Origin: a virus
IMG/VR virus record: IMGVR_UViG_3300036845_000098
Span: 1-23,128 of that record
Direction: 5' to 3' (one strand)
DNA length: 23,128 bases
This document shows positions 1-8,534 of this stretch, piece by piece; the stretch's first letter is position 1; each line of letters starts with the position of its first letter. The notes under the pieces were generated by a model, which was not told where the DNA came from, ran no database searches, and was given only the letters and a program-made list of their open reading frames with translations. The position numbers were made by a program, and so were the translations under genes.

Positions 1-1013
1 TCCATATAGCTCGGCTGTTCACACTTGCCCCCGAACGTAAATAGGCCGCGCCAGTTAATGCTAGCAATGAACTCTCCTGACATCATTTGATTCCACAGAA
101 CATCCGAATACGGACAAAGAATAGACCATGACCCAACAGCATTGTAGTAAAGCTGCGCATTAATAGTCGCATAATTAATTAGGCCCTGGCTGTTAAGACT
201 GGTGTCGAGAAGTTCCAGCCATACAATGTTCGGCGGCATAACAGGAGGCTGAACAGCCAAGTTAACCCAGGAACCATAATGTATCGCTATCTCGGCAGCC
301 GTAATACAGCGACTGTAAATTGCTACATGCGCGATACTACCGCCGAAGTAACCGCCAGCAGTATTGCTAGTGCTCATTATGATAGTGTGACCAATACGCC
401 AGTAATATGCAGCAGAATAGCTAACAGTCGTTATAGGCATTGTACTTTGAAGTGCGCCATCCCGATACATAGACATCAGTGAATGTCCATCGAATGTTAT
501 CACGCAGTGATGCCAAGTACCGTCATTCGTCGCAGAAACATCAGTAACAGTACTCGCAACAGCGCCCGAGGATAGCTGAGATCCGGTAAGGGTAGTACCG
601 CCGCCCATATATGCCGTCAACGTATGCTGGTTGCTTATACCATTACCACTCGCAGAACCAGCATTAAACTCTAGCATACCACCAACAGGATTAACAGTAT
701 TATAGAAAAACTCCATTGAATACTGCGAGTTAATAGACGATATATTCAAAGCATTAGAATCAATAATTTCCCCCGAAACACCATCGAACATAGCCGCGCC
801 AGCATTACCCCATGGGTCCTTGACGCCGAGAGTTACGCCACCATTAACATTCCCCGCCGAATTAGCAACAAGTTCATGTACCGTAAGTGAACCAGCCGCG
901 TCGTTAAGCGGCCAATAACGATCCGGACCCGAAGAAATGATATTCCCTTGATACTGACTAGATGTTATAGCAAGACGCTGACCAACACCAGGAATATTCT
1001 GCTCAATACTCAT
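1..1013 (-). CDS. Minor tail protein with LamG domain and Gp37-like region (partial)
   Basis: This frame is open from ATG at 1013 to the left edge, so the C-terminus lies outside the window; 337 codons are visible. Residues about 30-250 form a LamG/concanavalin-A-like jelly roll, shown by YWPLNDAAG near residue 33, GTWHHCVITFDG at 165-176, a YRDG turn near 183 and a closing GGSIAHVAIYSR..TAAEI..HYG segment at 224-247. Such domains bind glycans or surface polymers. From about residue 263 (IVWLELLDTSLNSQG, then NAVGSWSI) the sequence resembles the start of siphovirus Gp37-like minor tail proteins, which form part of the tail tip. It overlaps the distal tail gene by 4 bp (ATGA). Position and domains suggest a tail-tip protein that contacts the host surface. 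The fold is clear; the ligand and the Gp37 link are inferred from sequence feel. Confidence 0.82.
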   Translation of the reverse strand, partial: MSIEQNIPGVGQRLAITSSQYQGNIISSGPDRYWPLNDAAGSLTVHELVANSAGNVNGGVTLGVKDPWGNAGAAMFDGVSGEIIDSNALNISSINSQYSMEFFYNTVNPVGGMLEFNAGSASGNGISNQHTLTAYMGGGTTLTGSQLSSGAVASTVTDVSATNDGTWHHCVITFDGHSLMSMYRDGALQSTMPITTVSYSAAYYWRIGHTIIMSTSNTAGGYFGGSIAHVAIYSRCITAAEIAIHYGSWVNLAVQPPVMPPNIVWLELLDTSLNSQGLINYATINAQLYYNAVGSWSILCPYSDVLWNQMMSGEFIASINWRGLFTFGGKCEQPSYM

Positions 1014-1912
1014 GCTCGGCTCCATCTATTTGTCCAATCGAGCACAACACTTGAAGCAACAGTAGCACCAGTAAGCGTCACCGTCACGCTATTATTCCCT
1101 GACACCAAAGGCCACAAACTGCGCGGTGATTGAGCAACGAGATTGCTCCAAAGATTAGCTCCATTAGTTATATCAACAACCGACTGCTGTCCACGTGCTG
1201 TCGTGACCTGTACTTGATGTCCAGCAGGAACGGGAGCACTAAGTGACCATGACAATCCTGTAGTGTTGTTAGTCATCTTTGGCGTACCAGGTCCGGTAAT
1301 TATCCACGTAGGGAAGCTAAGCGAGGTTCCTTGATTATTGACGATATTCGTACCAACAATTGTCACACCATCAAATGCAATCGGAAGCAACGGCAGGATA
1401 CCGATGCCAGACTGAGCAAGAGCGAAGATAAACTGATTCGGGTTAAGATCACTCCAGTACGGGTCCGGCGTCGAGAGCGAGAATGAGTACAAAGACATAT
1501 CATTCAAGCCAACTTCCGGAGTATCAAGACCGGATGTGGTGTACGTAGATATCTGTCTTGACGTTCCGTCAGGTCGCTGAATTATAAGTTTGCCCGGCAT
1601 TGGTATCTCATTACGCCGCGTAATGAATGCTCGCACCAAAGCATCAAGAGTGGTATAGTAGTCATTTTGAACATCACTCGCAGGACGTGACACCAAGACG
1701 GCCAGGCCAATCGTTCCCGGCTGCGGAATATAAATATTTGCGAGCGCAGTGCCATCCAGAAACGGGATTGTCTGCATCATGAACGGGAATCCCTCGATAC
1801 CCGCGATAGCCGAGCAGACATATCCATTCGACATAGAACGATCAGACAGGTTCCATGTATTGCCATCAGGATCAATATACGTTATGACTAGCGGCGTAGG
1901 TGCGAAAGACAT
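1010..1912 (-). CDS. Distal tail protein (Dit-like, siphovirus tail family)
   Basis: A 300-aa protein placed directly after the tape measure, where siphoviruses encode the distal tail (Dit) hub that joins the tail tube to the tip. The N-terminal third (ITYIDPDGNTWNLSD, then GIEGFPFMM and an LDGTALANI stretch) matches the sipho-tail N-terminal fold. The middle contains SFSLSTPDPYWSD, a typical junction before the C-terminal beta domain. ATG at 1912 is preferred over TTG at 1915 because GGGAGG lies 8 nt upstream of it. That ATG shares one base with the tape-measure stop (TGATG), so translation is coupled. Codons are often A/T-ending, unlike the capsid genes. Family assignment is good; no catalytic role is expected. 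Confidence 0.87.
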   Translation of the reverse strand: MSFAPTPLVITYIDPDGNTWNLSDRSMSNGYVCSAIAGIEGFPFMMQTIPFLDGTALANIYIPQPGTIGLAVLVSRPASDVQNDYYTTLDALVRAFITRRNEIPMPGKLIIQRPDGTSRQISTYTTSGLDTPEVGLNDMSLYSFSLSTPDPYWSDLNPNQFIFALAQSGIGILPLLPIAFDGVTIVGTNIVNNQGTSLSFPTWIITGPGTPKMTNNTTGLSWSLSAPVPAGHQVQVTTARGQQSVVDITNGANLWSNLVAQSPRSLWPLVSGNNSVTVTLTGATVASSVVLDWTNRWSRA

Positions 1913-4900
1913 CAAGACCGCCTCCCTTGCCTGTACATATTGCCTTGCGACATGCTCATCATGTTAAACGCAGTACGAACCTGAGACTCAATCGCCGCGA
2001 GGGTAAGGCCGTCGAAGTGAGCGTGGTACTGAGTTCCACCGAGCGCAGCCGCCGCCATCTCGGTAGGCGATAGGATACGCTCCGGCCTGCCGGTCATGTT
2101 ATACGCGAGGGTAACACCTGGAGGTAGCCAGCCACCGGTATCATATCCATGACCTGATCCCATACCACGCCCACCACTCATAAGACCCCTGCCATATGTA
2201 TGCATGGCATAATTAATAGCAGCGGCAATGTTAGCGAGCGGATCATATATATTCCCCGATGTACCAGGTACGTGATACCGGGAGAACGTCGCGCCAATAA
2301 CCTGCATAAGCCCGCGCGACGGGTCACCCATCTTCGCATTAATGTCGGAAAGGTTTATCGCATTCACATTTCCACCAGACTCCGTCTGCATCTGGTAGAG
2401 GACTTGCCCCGATAGCGATTGCGGAAGACCTAGCATAGTAAGCGCCTTCGAGACCATACCGGCCCACTGCGACACATTCCCGCCAGCGCCACCGCCGACT
2501 ATCGCGTGCCACAAACTACTAACGCCAGAAGCAACCTTGCCAGCAACACCAGTAAACCCGAGTGCGCCTCCAAGTTCGGAGATTGCTTTAGCCGGAAGCT
2601 TTAGGATCTGGCCCATGCTAATAAGCCCCTTTGAAAGGTAACTCATGATCGCATTCGGCCACGAACCAAACACCTTGCCGACGAATGTGCCGATATTCTT
2701 TCCCTCGCCCATCATACCGTGAATGATACCGGTAATGATCTGCTTGCCAATTGGCTCCATTTTCTTGGACGGCGAGCCGATATGGAATCCAGCCGGACTA
2801 AGCAGGAAATTGATAACCGGCTTAACGATGTCATCATACCCCCACTTAGCAACATTCTTCATGGCATCGATAATGCCAATCTGGAAACCTGCTACGATAT
2901 CCTTGCCAGTTTGAAGAAGCCAAGTCTTCGCATCCTTGCCCCAATTCAGGATGTCATGATACCAGCCAGTAAATAGTGACATCGCCCTGGTGATAAGATT
3001 CGATATCGTATTAATCACATTATTGTATATCCAATTCCAGGCACCGGACATAGCGTTCTCTACGTTATGCATCCAGTTGACCGCATTCTGGTACCAACCA
3101 TTAAACAGCATCTCTGATTGATTGATCAGGTGCGTTATCGAATCGACAGTATGCTCATAAACCCAGTTCCACCCACTCTCGAACCATCCCTCGACATCAT
3201 CAAACCAGTGGGCTATATCATGGCCCCACCCGACCATTAGATTATGGCCACTTTCCCAGGTACGCGTAATCCATTGTACAGTACTATTGTAAGTTGAATT
3301 CCATCCCTGAATAAACCATTGCTTAACATCATCGAACCAATGAGCTATATCATGACCCCACGCAACCATAAGATTGTGGCCGCGCTCCCACGTATGAACG
3401 ATCCATGGCAGCATTGCTTCCCATGCAACCATAGACCAATGCCCAATATTTTGCGCCAAGCTAACAAAGAAAATCCTAACATTGTCGGTAATATGGCTCA
3501 TCGACTGATTCGAAAACGCCTGTACCCAACCCGGCGTAGTATTGTCCCTGAAAGTAGTTGCCTGGTTAAGTGCCCTACCAGCAGCACCAGCAGCCCTGCC
3601 AGTCGCCGGAATATTTCCAGTACCCAAGTCCCATAGTGCATTATTAACATCAACAACCCCCTTAACCGCCTCGGTAGTGTGCCGAGTAGTAGCGCCGATT
3701 GCGCGGCCGACCGCTCCATGCTGCCACTTCTCGACATCCGTAGCAATCCTAGCAAGATCGCCCGCACTAGCGATGAGGAAGTTGATAATGTCGACTATGT
3801 ACTGGAACACATTCGCCATCGCCTGCGGATTCTTCGCAACAGTATTGGCTAGTGTAGTAATCGAATTAGCTATCAGCGTCATATCCGGCGCGATATCCGG
3901 AGTGATAGCCGTAAGGATCGTCATGAATGAATTAGCTACAGCTTCAATCGACTTCGCAATCGCCGGGCTTCCAAATGCCTTTACGATAGCATCAAGGAAC
4001 TTCTGGAACGGCACGGCAAGGATTTTGCTAGCAGTCGTAAACACCTTCGTTAGTGGTCCGGCTATTATGCCTATAGCTCTTAGTACTTCCTTGAGCGGCG
4101 CGATGAATGGCGTGCCAATCTTCTTCATATCCGCAGACATCTGCGATGTAAGAGACTTCCATGCTGCCCCAAGTTTCCCGGTCATTACCGCGCCGCCGAT
4201 ACCAATACCGACAAGAGCTGACCCGAGAGCACCGACAATTGCCCCGCTAATAAGCTGGCCTATCCACGGAGAGGCTACGGCAATAGCCGCACCAATTCCA
4301 GCAGGCCCCGCAGCCATTCCTCCAAGGCCTGCCAGAGAGAGACCGCCTCCACCACCCGCGCCTCCACTCGAAGCAGCAGATCCTGCTGCTGGTATTATTC
4401 CACCGCCACCTCCACCACCGAAGAATCCCTTGATGCCGCCGAAGAAATTCATGATATTGCCGAGAATACCGGAACCGGCCGACGCACCGCCTGTGCCGGT
4501 GCCAACAAGAGACTCTAGGCCTGTGAGGGTTATCCCTTTCTTCTTGCCGGCAACGCCTCCGCCAACTCCGACACCACCGAGCATCTTTTCACTTTCAAGA
4601 CGCAGCTCGGCAACCTTAGCTAGCGCGTCCTTAGTATTGAAGTCGAGTTTGATATCCTTAGACATGTCGGCCAAGTGCTTAACATCAGTCTCGACAATAG
4701 TAAGACTTTCAATTGCCTTCTTAGATCCGATAATGTCCTGTTCCGAAAGGTCCTTCAACTTTGCGCGAAGTTCCTCGACCTTCAGGTCTATGTCCGAAGC
4801 ATCACCCTTCATCTTGAAATCGGGAATTGTATCAAGAACTTCCTTCAGGCGCTCCTTGAATGCCTCCCCAAAATCCTTTGCCGACTCGTCGCCAGCATCA

Positions 4901-5052
4901 ATCATTTTCTCATCGATGCTGTCGCCTATTGTCTGGCCTACATCATCCCCAACTTTCCGTGCGCCGGGGATGAGTTGCTGACGAAGCTTGTCTTCCCAAC
5001 CACGAGCATCAGGAACGACGCCGACCGAAACACTACCGACGAAATATATCAG
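1912..5052 (-). CDS. Tape measure protein with lytic transglycosylase domain; start anomalous
   Basis: About 1,046 codons; it sets tail length and is ejected at infection. The first in-frame ATG is at 4905, but the same frame is open to 5052 and encodes tape-measure-like sequence (VSVGVVPDARGWEDKLRQQ), so the real protein starts upstream. The well-placed ATG at 5056 (GGGAGG 9 nt upstream, overlapping the chaperone stop) is in another frame and stops after 7 codons. Numbered from 5052, the order is: basic/coiled N-terminus, a Gly-rich hinge around residues 190-245, hydrophobic transmembrane-like stretches around 250-290, a Trp-rich repeat region at about 545-700, and a soluble lytic transglycosylase-like domain at about 850-955. 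The last has candidate catalytic Glu near 891 in QTESGGN, then GLMQVI and AAINYAM. It would cut peptidoglycan locally during entry. At roughly 0.15 nm per residue the tail would be near 150 nm (inference). Confidence 0.9.
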   Translation of the reverse strand: MIYFVGSVSVGVVPDARGWEDKLRQQLIPGARKVGDDVGQTIGDSIDEKMIDAGDESAKDFGEAFKERLKEVLDTIPDFKMKGDASDIDLKVEELRAKLKDLSEQDIIGSKKAIESLTIVETDVKHLADMSKDIKLDFNTKDALAKVAELRLESEKMLGGVGVGGGVAGKKKGITLTGLESLVGTGTGGASAGSGILGNIMNFFGGIKGFFGGGGGGGIIPAAGSAASSGGAGGGGGLSLAGLGGMAAGPAGIGAAIAVASPWIGQLISGAIVGALGSALVGIGIGGAVMTGKLGAAWKSLTSQMSADMKKIGTPFIAPLKEVLRAIGIIAGPLTKVFTTASKILAVPFQKFLDAIVKAFGSPAIAKSIEAVANSFMTILTAITPDIAPDMTLIANSITTLANTVAKNPQAMANVFQYIVDIINFLIASAGDLARIATDVEKWQHGAVGRAIGATTRHTTEAVKGVVDVNNALWDLGTGNIPATGRAAGAAGRALNQATTFRDNTTPGWVQAFSNQSMSHITDNVRIFFVSLAQNIGHWSMVAWEAMLPWIVHTWERGHNLMVAWGHDIAHWFDDVKQWFIQGWNSTYNSTVQWITRTWESGHNLMVGWGHDIAHWFDDVEGWFESGWNWVYEHTVDSITHLINQSEMLFNGWYQNAVNWMHNVENAMSGAWNWIYNNVINTISNLITRAMSLFTGWYHDILNWGKDAKTWLLQTGKDIVAGFQIGIIDAMKNVAKWGYDDIVKPVINFLLSPAGFHIGSPSKKMEPIGKQIITGIIHGMMGEGKNIGTFVGKVFGSWPNAIMSYLSKGLISMGQILKLPAKAISELGGALGFTGVAGKVASGVSSLWHAIVGGGAGGNVSQWAGMVSKALTMLGLPQSLSGQVLYQMQTESGGNVNAINLSDINAKMGDPSRGLMQVIGATFSRYHVPGTSGNIYDPLANIAAAINYAMHTYGRGLMSGGRGMGSGHGYDTGGWLPPGVTLAYNMTGRPERILSPTEMAAAALGGTQYHAHFDGLTLAAIESQVRTAFNMMSMSQGNMYRQGRRS
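3198..3405 (-). repeat. Two copies of a 44-codon repeat in the tape measure gene
   Basis: Segments 3198-3273 and 3330-3405 are near-copies offset by 132 bp (44 codons). They encode TWE(R/S)GHNLMV followed by WGHDIAHWFDDV. Further Trp-rich degenerate units follow towards 2950. Tape-measure proteins often lengthen by such in-frame duplication. Confidence 0.85.
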
Positions 5053-5055
5053 TCA

Positions 5056-5855
5056 TTATGACCGACCTCCCATTCGCTCACGTACCTCGTCATCACTCAG
5101 GTGACGTAGCCGTGGATCAAGTATCCGCGCGGACTCGATACTCATGACCTTACCACGCTGCGTACCGGAGCCGGGCCTACGGATAAATTCTGGCCTTGGA
5201 ACGGTCTCGTTCTTTGCTGAATGCGAACTTGCGTACATCCACGACAGCTGCCGCACTTCATCGATGAGCGCAGCGGTAAGAAGCTCAAGAGTGCTCCACG
5301 GAGCCTGCGCGGGATCGCCGGCGGCGAGAGCAAGTTCCTCGGCCGGTGTTGAGTTCCGTATCGCAGTATTCAAGGCACTCTCCGGTGGGAGATGGTCTAC
5401 CAGTACGAGTAGCCGACGCCAGGATAGTCTTTCACCCAATCCTGACAGCTCTACTCCGTAATAGCGCTGTAGGTCTGCTTCTACCTCCTCCGGGAATGAT
5501 TCGGTGACCCAGAGCGCCTTCTGGATTTTCCCATGTTCATCCGGGACTGCCTACCGCACTCGTTGAATACCGCCTCGACCTGGTAGTTGCGTAGGTCAGC
5601 ATCGACCCAGATCCTGAACTCGTCATCATCATCGATGACTTCTCGTGCCCATGTATCCCAGTCACCCGACGATGCCGCGCGCATCGCGGTTGATGACCAG
5701 TCCTTAGCATGAGCCACATGAACGACCTTGCCGTCAAGTCGCACTGTGAGCTGTTCGCCGACAGCCTCTCGGCGCAACACTTCATCGAGCGCGTCAAGAT
5801 CGACATCGACCGGCATCTCGTCTTCGGGTGCATCCACCCACTCGTCGGCGCTCAC
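5056..5855 (-). CDS. Tail assembly chaperone fusion GT (via -1 frameshift)
   Basis: Reading from GTG at 5855 and slipping back one base at the GGGAAAA heptamer (5532-5526) gives a 266-aa product ending at the TAA at 5058-5056. After residue 110 the fused frame continues IQKALWVTESFPEEVEADLQ and then the whole downstream frame (GERLSWRRLLVLVDHLPPES and on). The downstream frame has no good start of its own; its only early start is a TTG without a ribosome binding site. In siphoviruses G and GT hold the tape measure while tail-tube subunits polymerise, and a fixed G:GT ratio is needed. Position between major tail protein and tape measure, shared N-terminus and canonical slippery site all agree. 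Confidence 0.9.
5481..5855 (-). CDS. Tail assembly chaperone G (unshifted product)
   Basis: A 124-aa acidic protein (EDEMPVDVDLDALDEVLRRE, then IDDDDEF) with a short basic tail (SRRRSGSPNHSRRR) that is reached only if no frameshift occurs. Start is GTG at 5855, which overlaps the major tail protein stop as GTGA. The abundant unshifted chaperone is expected to coat the tape measure. The basic C-terminal tail is probably a by-product of the zero frame past the slippery site. Sequence similarity alone is weak; the call rests on gene order and the frameshift arrangement. Confidence 0.87.
   Translation of the reverse strand: MSADEWVDAPEDEMPVDVDLDALDEVLRREAVGEQLTVRLDGKVVHVAHAKDWSSTAMRAASSGDWDTWAREVIDDDDEFRIWVDADLRNYQVEAVFNECGRQSRMNMGKSRRRSGSPNHSRRR
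5526..5532 (-). promoter_or_regulatory. -1 ribosomal frameshift slippery site GGGAAAA
   Basis: In zero frame the message reads ATG GGA AAA TCC, giving the heptamer G-GGA-AAA of the X-XXY-YYZ class. Both tRNAs can re-pair after a one-base backward slip to GGG-AAA. The -1 frame is then open through the next stop, 43 bases past the zero-frame TAG, to 5056. Confidence 0.93.
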
Positions 5856-6772
5856 GTGAAGTACGCAGACATGTCTTGGCCGTAGCCGATGTAACGCTGG
5901 GCTACTGCGTTCGGAGTACTGCCGATCGTGCCGGGATAGAACGTGAACGTCAGGTCCGTCATCGTGATGTCGCCCTGCTGTACCTGGTCATTCCCGCGCG
6001 CCGTCACCTTGGCGAATGGCGCGTACATGCGACTCCGCTTCACGCCATCGATCGAGTCGAAGATCAGCGAGTACCGGTTGTCAGCCGGAGGGTCCGGGAT
6101 GATGTAGACGGATGTGTAATTGCCGATCGTCAGCGATGCGGAAGCATTCGTCACCGTAGCGGACTGCGACATCGTGAAGCTGGTGGCCGGAGTAACTGAC
6201 GTGATCGTTGTGCCCGACGGGATGCCAGTACCCGAAACGCCCTTGCCGACGTCTGCGTTGATGACAGCTGCGTCGGTGACCGTCTGGCTGCCAATCGCGA
6301 TTGCGCATGACGGGTCGACCCGGCCCGGTGTCGGCTTGAGCGGCGATGATGCGACGGGGAAGATCGACACATCGTCGTACAGTGACTGAACGTACGGGTT
6401 CATCGCTTCCAGGAAGATCGCCTGGCAGGTCTTGACGCCGCCGGTGAGGATGGACCGGATCGGGGTAAGTACCCCGGCCGCCGGGATGTCCTTGATTGTC
6501 TCGTCGAGCTTGAAGATGTAACCGGACACATCAGTCCAGCCACAGCACTTATAGGTCGCGCCGGTGATCGTGGTCGGGTCCTCAAACGCCGCTGGCGGAT
6601 AAAGGTTCGGCGGGCCGACCCACACGACGACATCGCCCGCCGCGTAGAGAAGCTGATTGTTCTTGTACGAGCCGGTACTTGGAAGAGGCAAGCCGGTGAA
6701 CGGCGTGACCTCGGCACCCATCGATTCGACTTCTGATTCCGCTCCTGCTGCTGCCGCTCTAGCTGGTGACAT
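5852..6772 (-). CDS. Major tail tube protein with inserted beta-rich module
   Basis: A 306-aa protein immediately upstream of the tail chaperones, the usual place of the tail tube subunit. Residues about 40-150 (GDVVVWVGPP..., DVSGYIFKLDETIKDIPAAGVL) and 217-306 (YIIPDPPADNRYSLIFDS, GDITMTDLTFTFYP, GQDMSAYFT) form the tube fold. Residues about 155-216 (TVTDAAVINADVGKGVSGTG, then GIPSGTTITSV) look like an inserted repeat-type beta module that resembles one in the gene at 16863-17369. Start ATG at 6772 has GGAGGG 5 nt upstream. Codons are strongly G/C-ending, fitting a highly expressed structural gene. Its stop overlaps the next GTG. Confidence 0.88.
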   Translation of the reverse strand: MSPARAAAAGAESEVESMGAEVTPFTGLPLPSTGSYKNNQLLYAAGDVVVWVGPPNLYPPAAFEDPTTITGATYKCCGWTDVSGYIFKLDETIKDIPAAGVLTPIRSILTGGVKTCQAIFLEAMNPYVQSLYDDVSIFPVASSPLKPTPGRVDPSCAIAIGSQTVTDAAVINADVGKGVSGTGIPSGTTITSVTPATSFTMSQSATVTNASASLTIGNYTSVYIIPDPPADNRYSLIFDSIDGVKRSRMYAPFAKVTARGNDQVQQGDITMTDLTFTFYPGTIGSTPNAVAQRYIGYGQDMSAYFT

Positions 6773-6789
6773 TCTTTCCCTCCTAGGGA

Positions 6790-7182
6790 TTATGGGTGTA
6801 CCTGAAGTTCATACGTTGCGGAAAACCGCACTAGATTTGGATTAACCTCCGGAAGTTGTCTCGGACTTGCGACGGTACTCGTTCTCTGAATTACTCCATT
6901 CGATACTATGGCGCTCATGAGCGACATGACTTGTGACTGGATTTCTCTCGCAGCATAGGAGACATTACCAATCTGGGACTTAGGGCCGAACACATCAATA
7001 TCAACAACCGGACGATCTAGGCCGACATGAACAACCGCGCCGCCGGTTCGGCGAATCCTAGCGGTAATCCCGGAAGGATCACCATATGGCATAACCGTCA
7101 CAAAACGAATGTCAGGATTCTGCGGCACTAGCGCATACATCAGCAAGGTCTCGACATCAGGAAATATCGGGTACCCACTCAT
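6790..7182 (-). CDS. Tail terminator protein
   Basis: A 130-aa protein between the neck protein and the major tail protein, the standard place of the tail terminator that caps the tube and docks it to the head. It begins with a helix (PDVETLLMYALVPQ), followed by a strand-turn pattern (IRFVTVMPYG, ITARIRRTGG, RPVVDIDVFG) and a helix with AAREIQSQVMSLMSAI, ending in FSATYELQVHP. This is the layout of minor tail protein U-like terminators in actinophages. ATG at 7182 overlaps the preceding stop by 4 bp. Call by fold pattern and synteny. Confidence 0.8.
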   Translation of the reverse strand: MSGYPIFPDVETLLMYALVPQNPDIRFVTVMPYGDPSGITARIRRTGGAVVHVGLDRPVVDIDVFGPKSQIGNVSYAAREIQSQVMSLMSAIVSNGVIQRTSTVASPRQLPEVNPNLVRFSATYELQVHP

Positions 7183-7517
7183 CCCGCAACCCCCTTGTAA
7201 GGCAGGAATGCCGCGCGGACAAGTATATGCTCAGGCTCGGCACCCCAGTGAGCAAACTCGACGTAGAATGCCTCCGGCGCATCATTATACACAACCGCCT
7301 CGGCGCGGTCATTCGTAACGCCGCCATGAAGATGTGACCTTACGTGGAAGCTGGCCTTGTACCGTCCAGGATGCTTGCTCTTCATATCCACCGGGGCAAT
7401 AACTTCCGCACGCATCTTAATTTCCAAAGCGCGTTGCTCCATAGCATCACGCATCATGTCCGAGTTAAGTAGCTGCCCCATCCCGGAGTGATCAGGAGTA
7501 TACGTAGCATCTGTCAT
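7179..7517 (-). CDS. HK97 gp10-like neck/tail completion protein
   Basis: A 112-aa protein with the pattern of HK97 gp10-like proteins. There is a long helix (MRDAMEQRALEIKMRAEVIAPVD), then HPGRYKASFHVRSHLHGG, AEAVVYNDAPEAFYVEFAHWGA and a short C-terminal helix. The phrase FYVEFAHWGAEPEH resembles the conserved 'YVEFGT...' end of the family. These proteins sit at the head-tail junction or early tail. ATG at 7517 overlaps the stopper stop (ATGA); its own stop overlaps the tail terminator start. Confidence 0.8.
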   Translation of the reverse strand: MTDATYTPDHSGMGQLLNSDMMRDAMEQRALEIKMRAEVIAPVDMKSKHPGRYKASFHVRSHLHGGVTNDRAEAVVYNDAPEAFYVEFAHWGAEPEHILVRAAFLPYKGVAG

Positions 7518-7867
7518 GATGACGAGCCTCCGGAAACTAGCAGAACGTTAATGCGAATTGGCGACGCACGGCCGGAAAATGGCGATTGCCATTCGCTAGG
7601 CGCACCAGTGACTTCATACGTAGCTCCATCATACTGAATAGCATCAAGAGCCGACACATCCGTCCCAGCAGGCATATAGATAATGTCGTTAGTCGATACC
7701 TGATCGGTAAAAATGAGGACTTCGGTACTTCCTGATGGCTGGAACACGCACTGCGGAACAACAATCGGGGTTTCCGTGAGCACATCATTGCCGTACTCGT
7801 CCGTACCGGTAACGGTGCGCTTTAGAAGCGTCATCGGCACCGCATATGGGAAATTAGGAAACCCCAC
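7514..7867 (-). CDS. Head-to-tail stopper
   Basis: A 117-aa beta-rich protein between adaptor and gp10-like protein, as in other actinophage neck cassettes. Features are an N-terminal NFPYAVPMTLLKRTVTGTDEYGNDV strand/turn, an IIYMPAGTDVSALDAIQYDG section and the family-typical ending YEVTGAPSEWQSPFSGRASPIRINVLL. Stoppers of the SPP1 gp16 type close the portal channel after packaging. The start is GTG at 7867 with GGAGGTG close upstream. The following ATG lies 11 codons in and has no better ribosome binding site. Confidence 0.78.
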   Translation of the reverse strand: MGFPNFPYAVPMTLLKRTVTGTDEYGNDVLTETPIVVPQCVFQPSGSTEVLIFTDQVSTNDIIYMPAGTDVSALDAIQYDGATYEVTGAPSEWQSPFSGRASPIRINVLLVSGGSSS

Positions 7868-7878
7868 AATACACCTCC

Positions 7879-8526
7879 CTACAGCGAAATCTTCATCGTG
7901 CCAAGCTTCTTGCGGTAATCGGCCAGTACGTCCTTCATGCCCGCGTCAACAAGGGCAGCATTCAGTCCCGCGCCGGACGTACGGCGCATCGAGTACGAGT
8001 AGGCCCCGACCGACTCGCTCATGAGGGTTGCCGACATCGTAGGCGTCGCTAGCTCAGAGGTAACCGCCGAACACAACACTGATGACACATCATCCGGAAC
8101 ATCTACAAATCCATGGGTGCCCGTTATCTTGAAGCTACCGCCCCACCAGAACGTCTCCTGGTACCATATCTCTGGAAGATTGATGATTCCAGAGTAGGCC
8201 GGGTTGAACACGGTGATCTCGTCGACGCCATCGAAGTGATACCAGGTAACCGGGATGTCCATGATGCCAGGCGTACCGCCGAGAGCAATAACGGAATCAA
8301 TACTAACTATCGGCCGCCACGCCGTCAGCTTGATAACCCCACCATCGCCGACTAGCGTTATGGTGTCGGAGGCATGGTACAGGAAATCCCGGCGACAGTA
8401 CCTACGCAGGATAGCACTGCCATCATCCAGGAGTCCCTGTACCCGCCCCGCCTCCAGTTGGTTCAGGTTGCGGCCCAGCCTCGCCGCGATATCATCGGGC
8501 GTGGCGAGACTGGGTATCGCTGACAT
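7879..8526 (-). CDS. Head-to-tail adaptor
   Basis: A 215-aa protein directly after the major capsid gene. The N-terminus (LATPDDIAARLGRNLNQLEA, then RVQGLLDDGSAILRRYCRRDF) is the helical start typical of phage head-tail connector/adaptor proteins of the SPP1 gp15 / HK97 gp6 kind. A beta middle follows (ITLVGDGGVIKLTAWRPIVSIDSV), and then VDVPDDVSSVLCSAVTSELATP, the second conserved helix. It joins the portal ring to the stopper. ATG at 8526 has GGAG 5 nt upstream. Codon use is intermediate, GC-rich. Confidence 0.85.
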   Translation of the reverse strand: MSAIPSLATPDDIAARLGRNLNQLEAGRVQGLLDDGSAILRRYCRRDFLYHASDTITLVGDGGVIKLTAWRPIVSIDSVIALGGTPGIMDIPVTWYHFDGVDEITVFNPAYSGIINLPEIWYQETFWWGGSFKITGTHGFVDVPDDVSSVLCSAVTSELATPTMSATLMSESVGAYSYSMRRTSGAGLNAALVDAGMKDVLADYRKKLGTMKISL

Positions 8527-8534
8527 CGAAACTC

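Noticed and set aside
3542-4981. A 479-codon plus-strand open frame opposite the tape measure gene
   Set aside because: It is antisense to the Gly/Ala-rich part of the tape measure; its Pro/Ala/Ser-rich translation is the mirror of those codons, it has no ribosome binding site and no recognisable domain.
5056-5439. A separate 127-aa gene starting at TTG 5439
   Set aside because: No ribosome binding site at that TTG, and the frame is open further upstream to the slippery site, so it is better read as the T part of the GT fusion.
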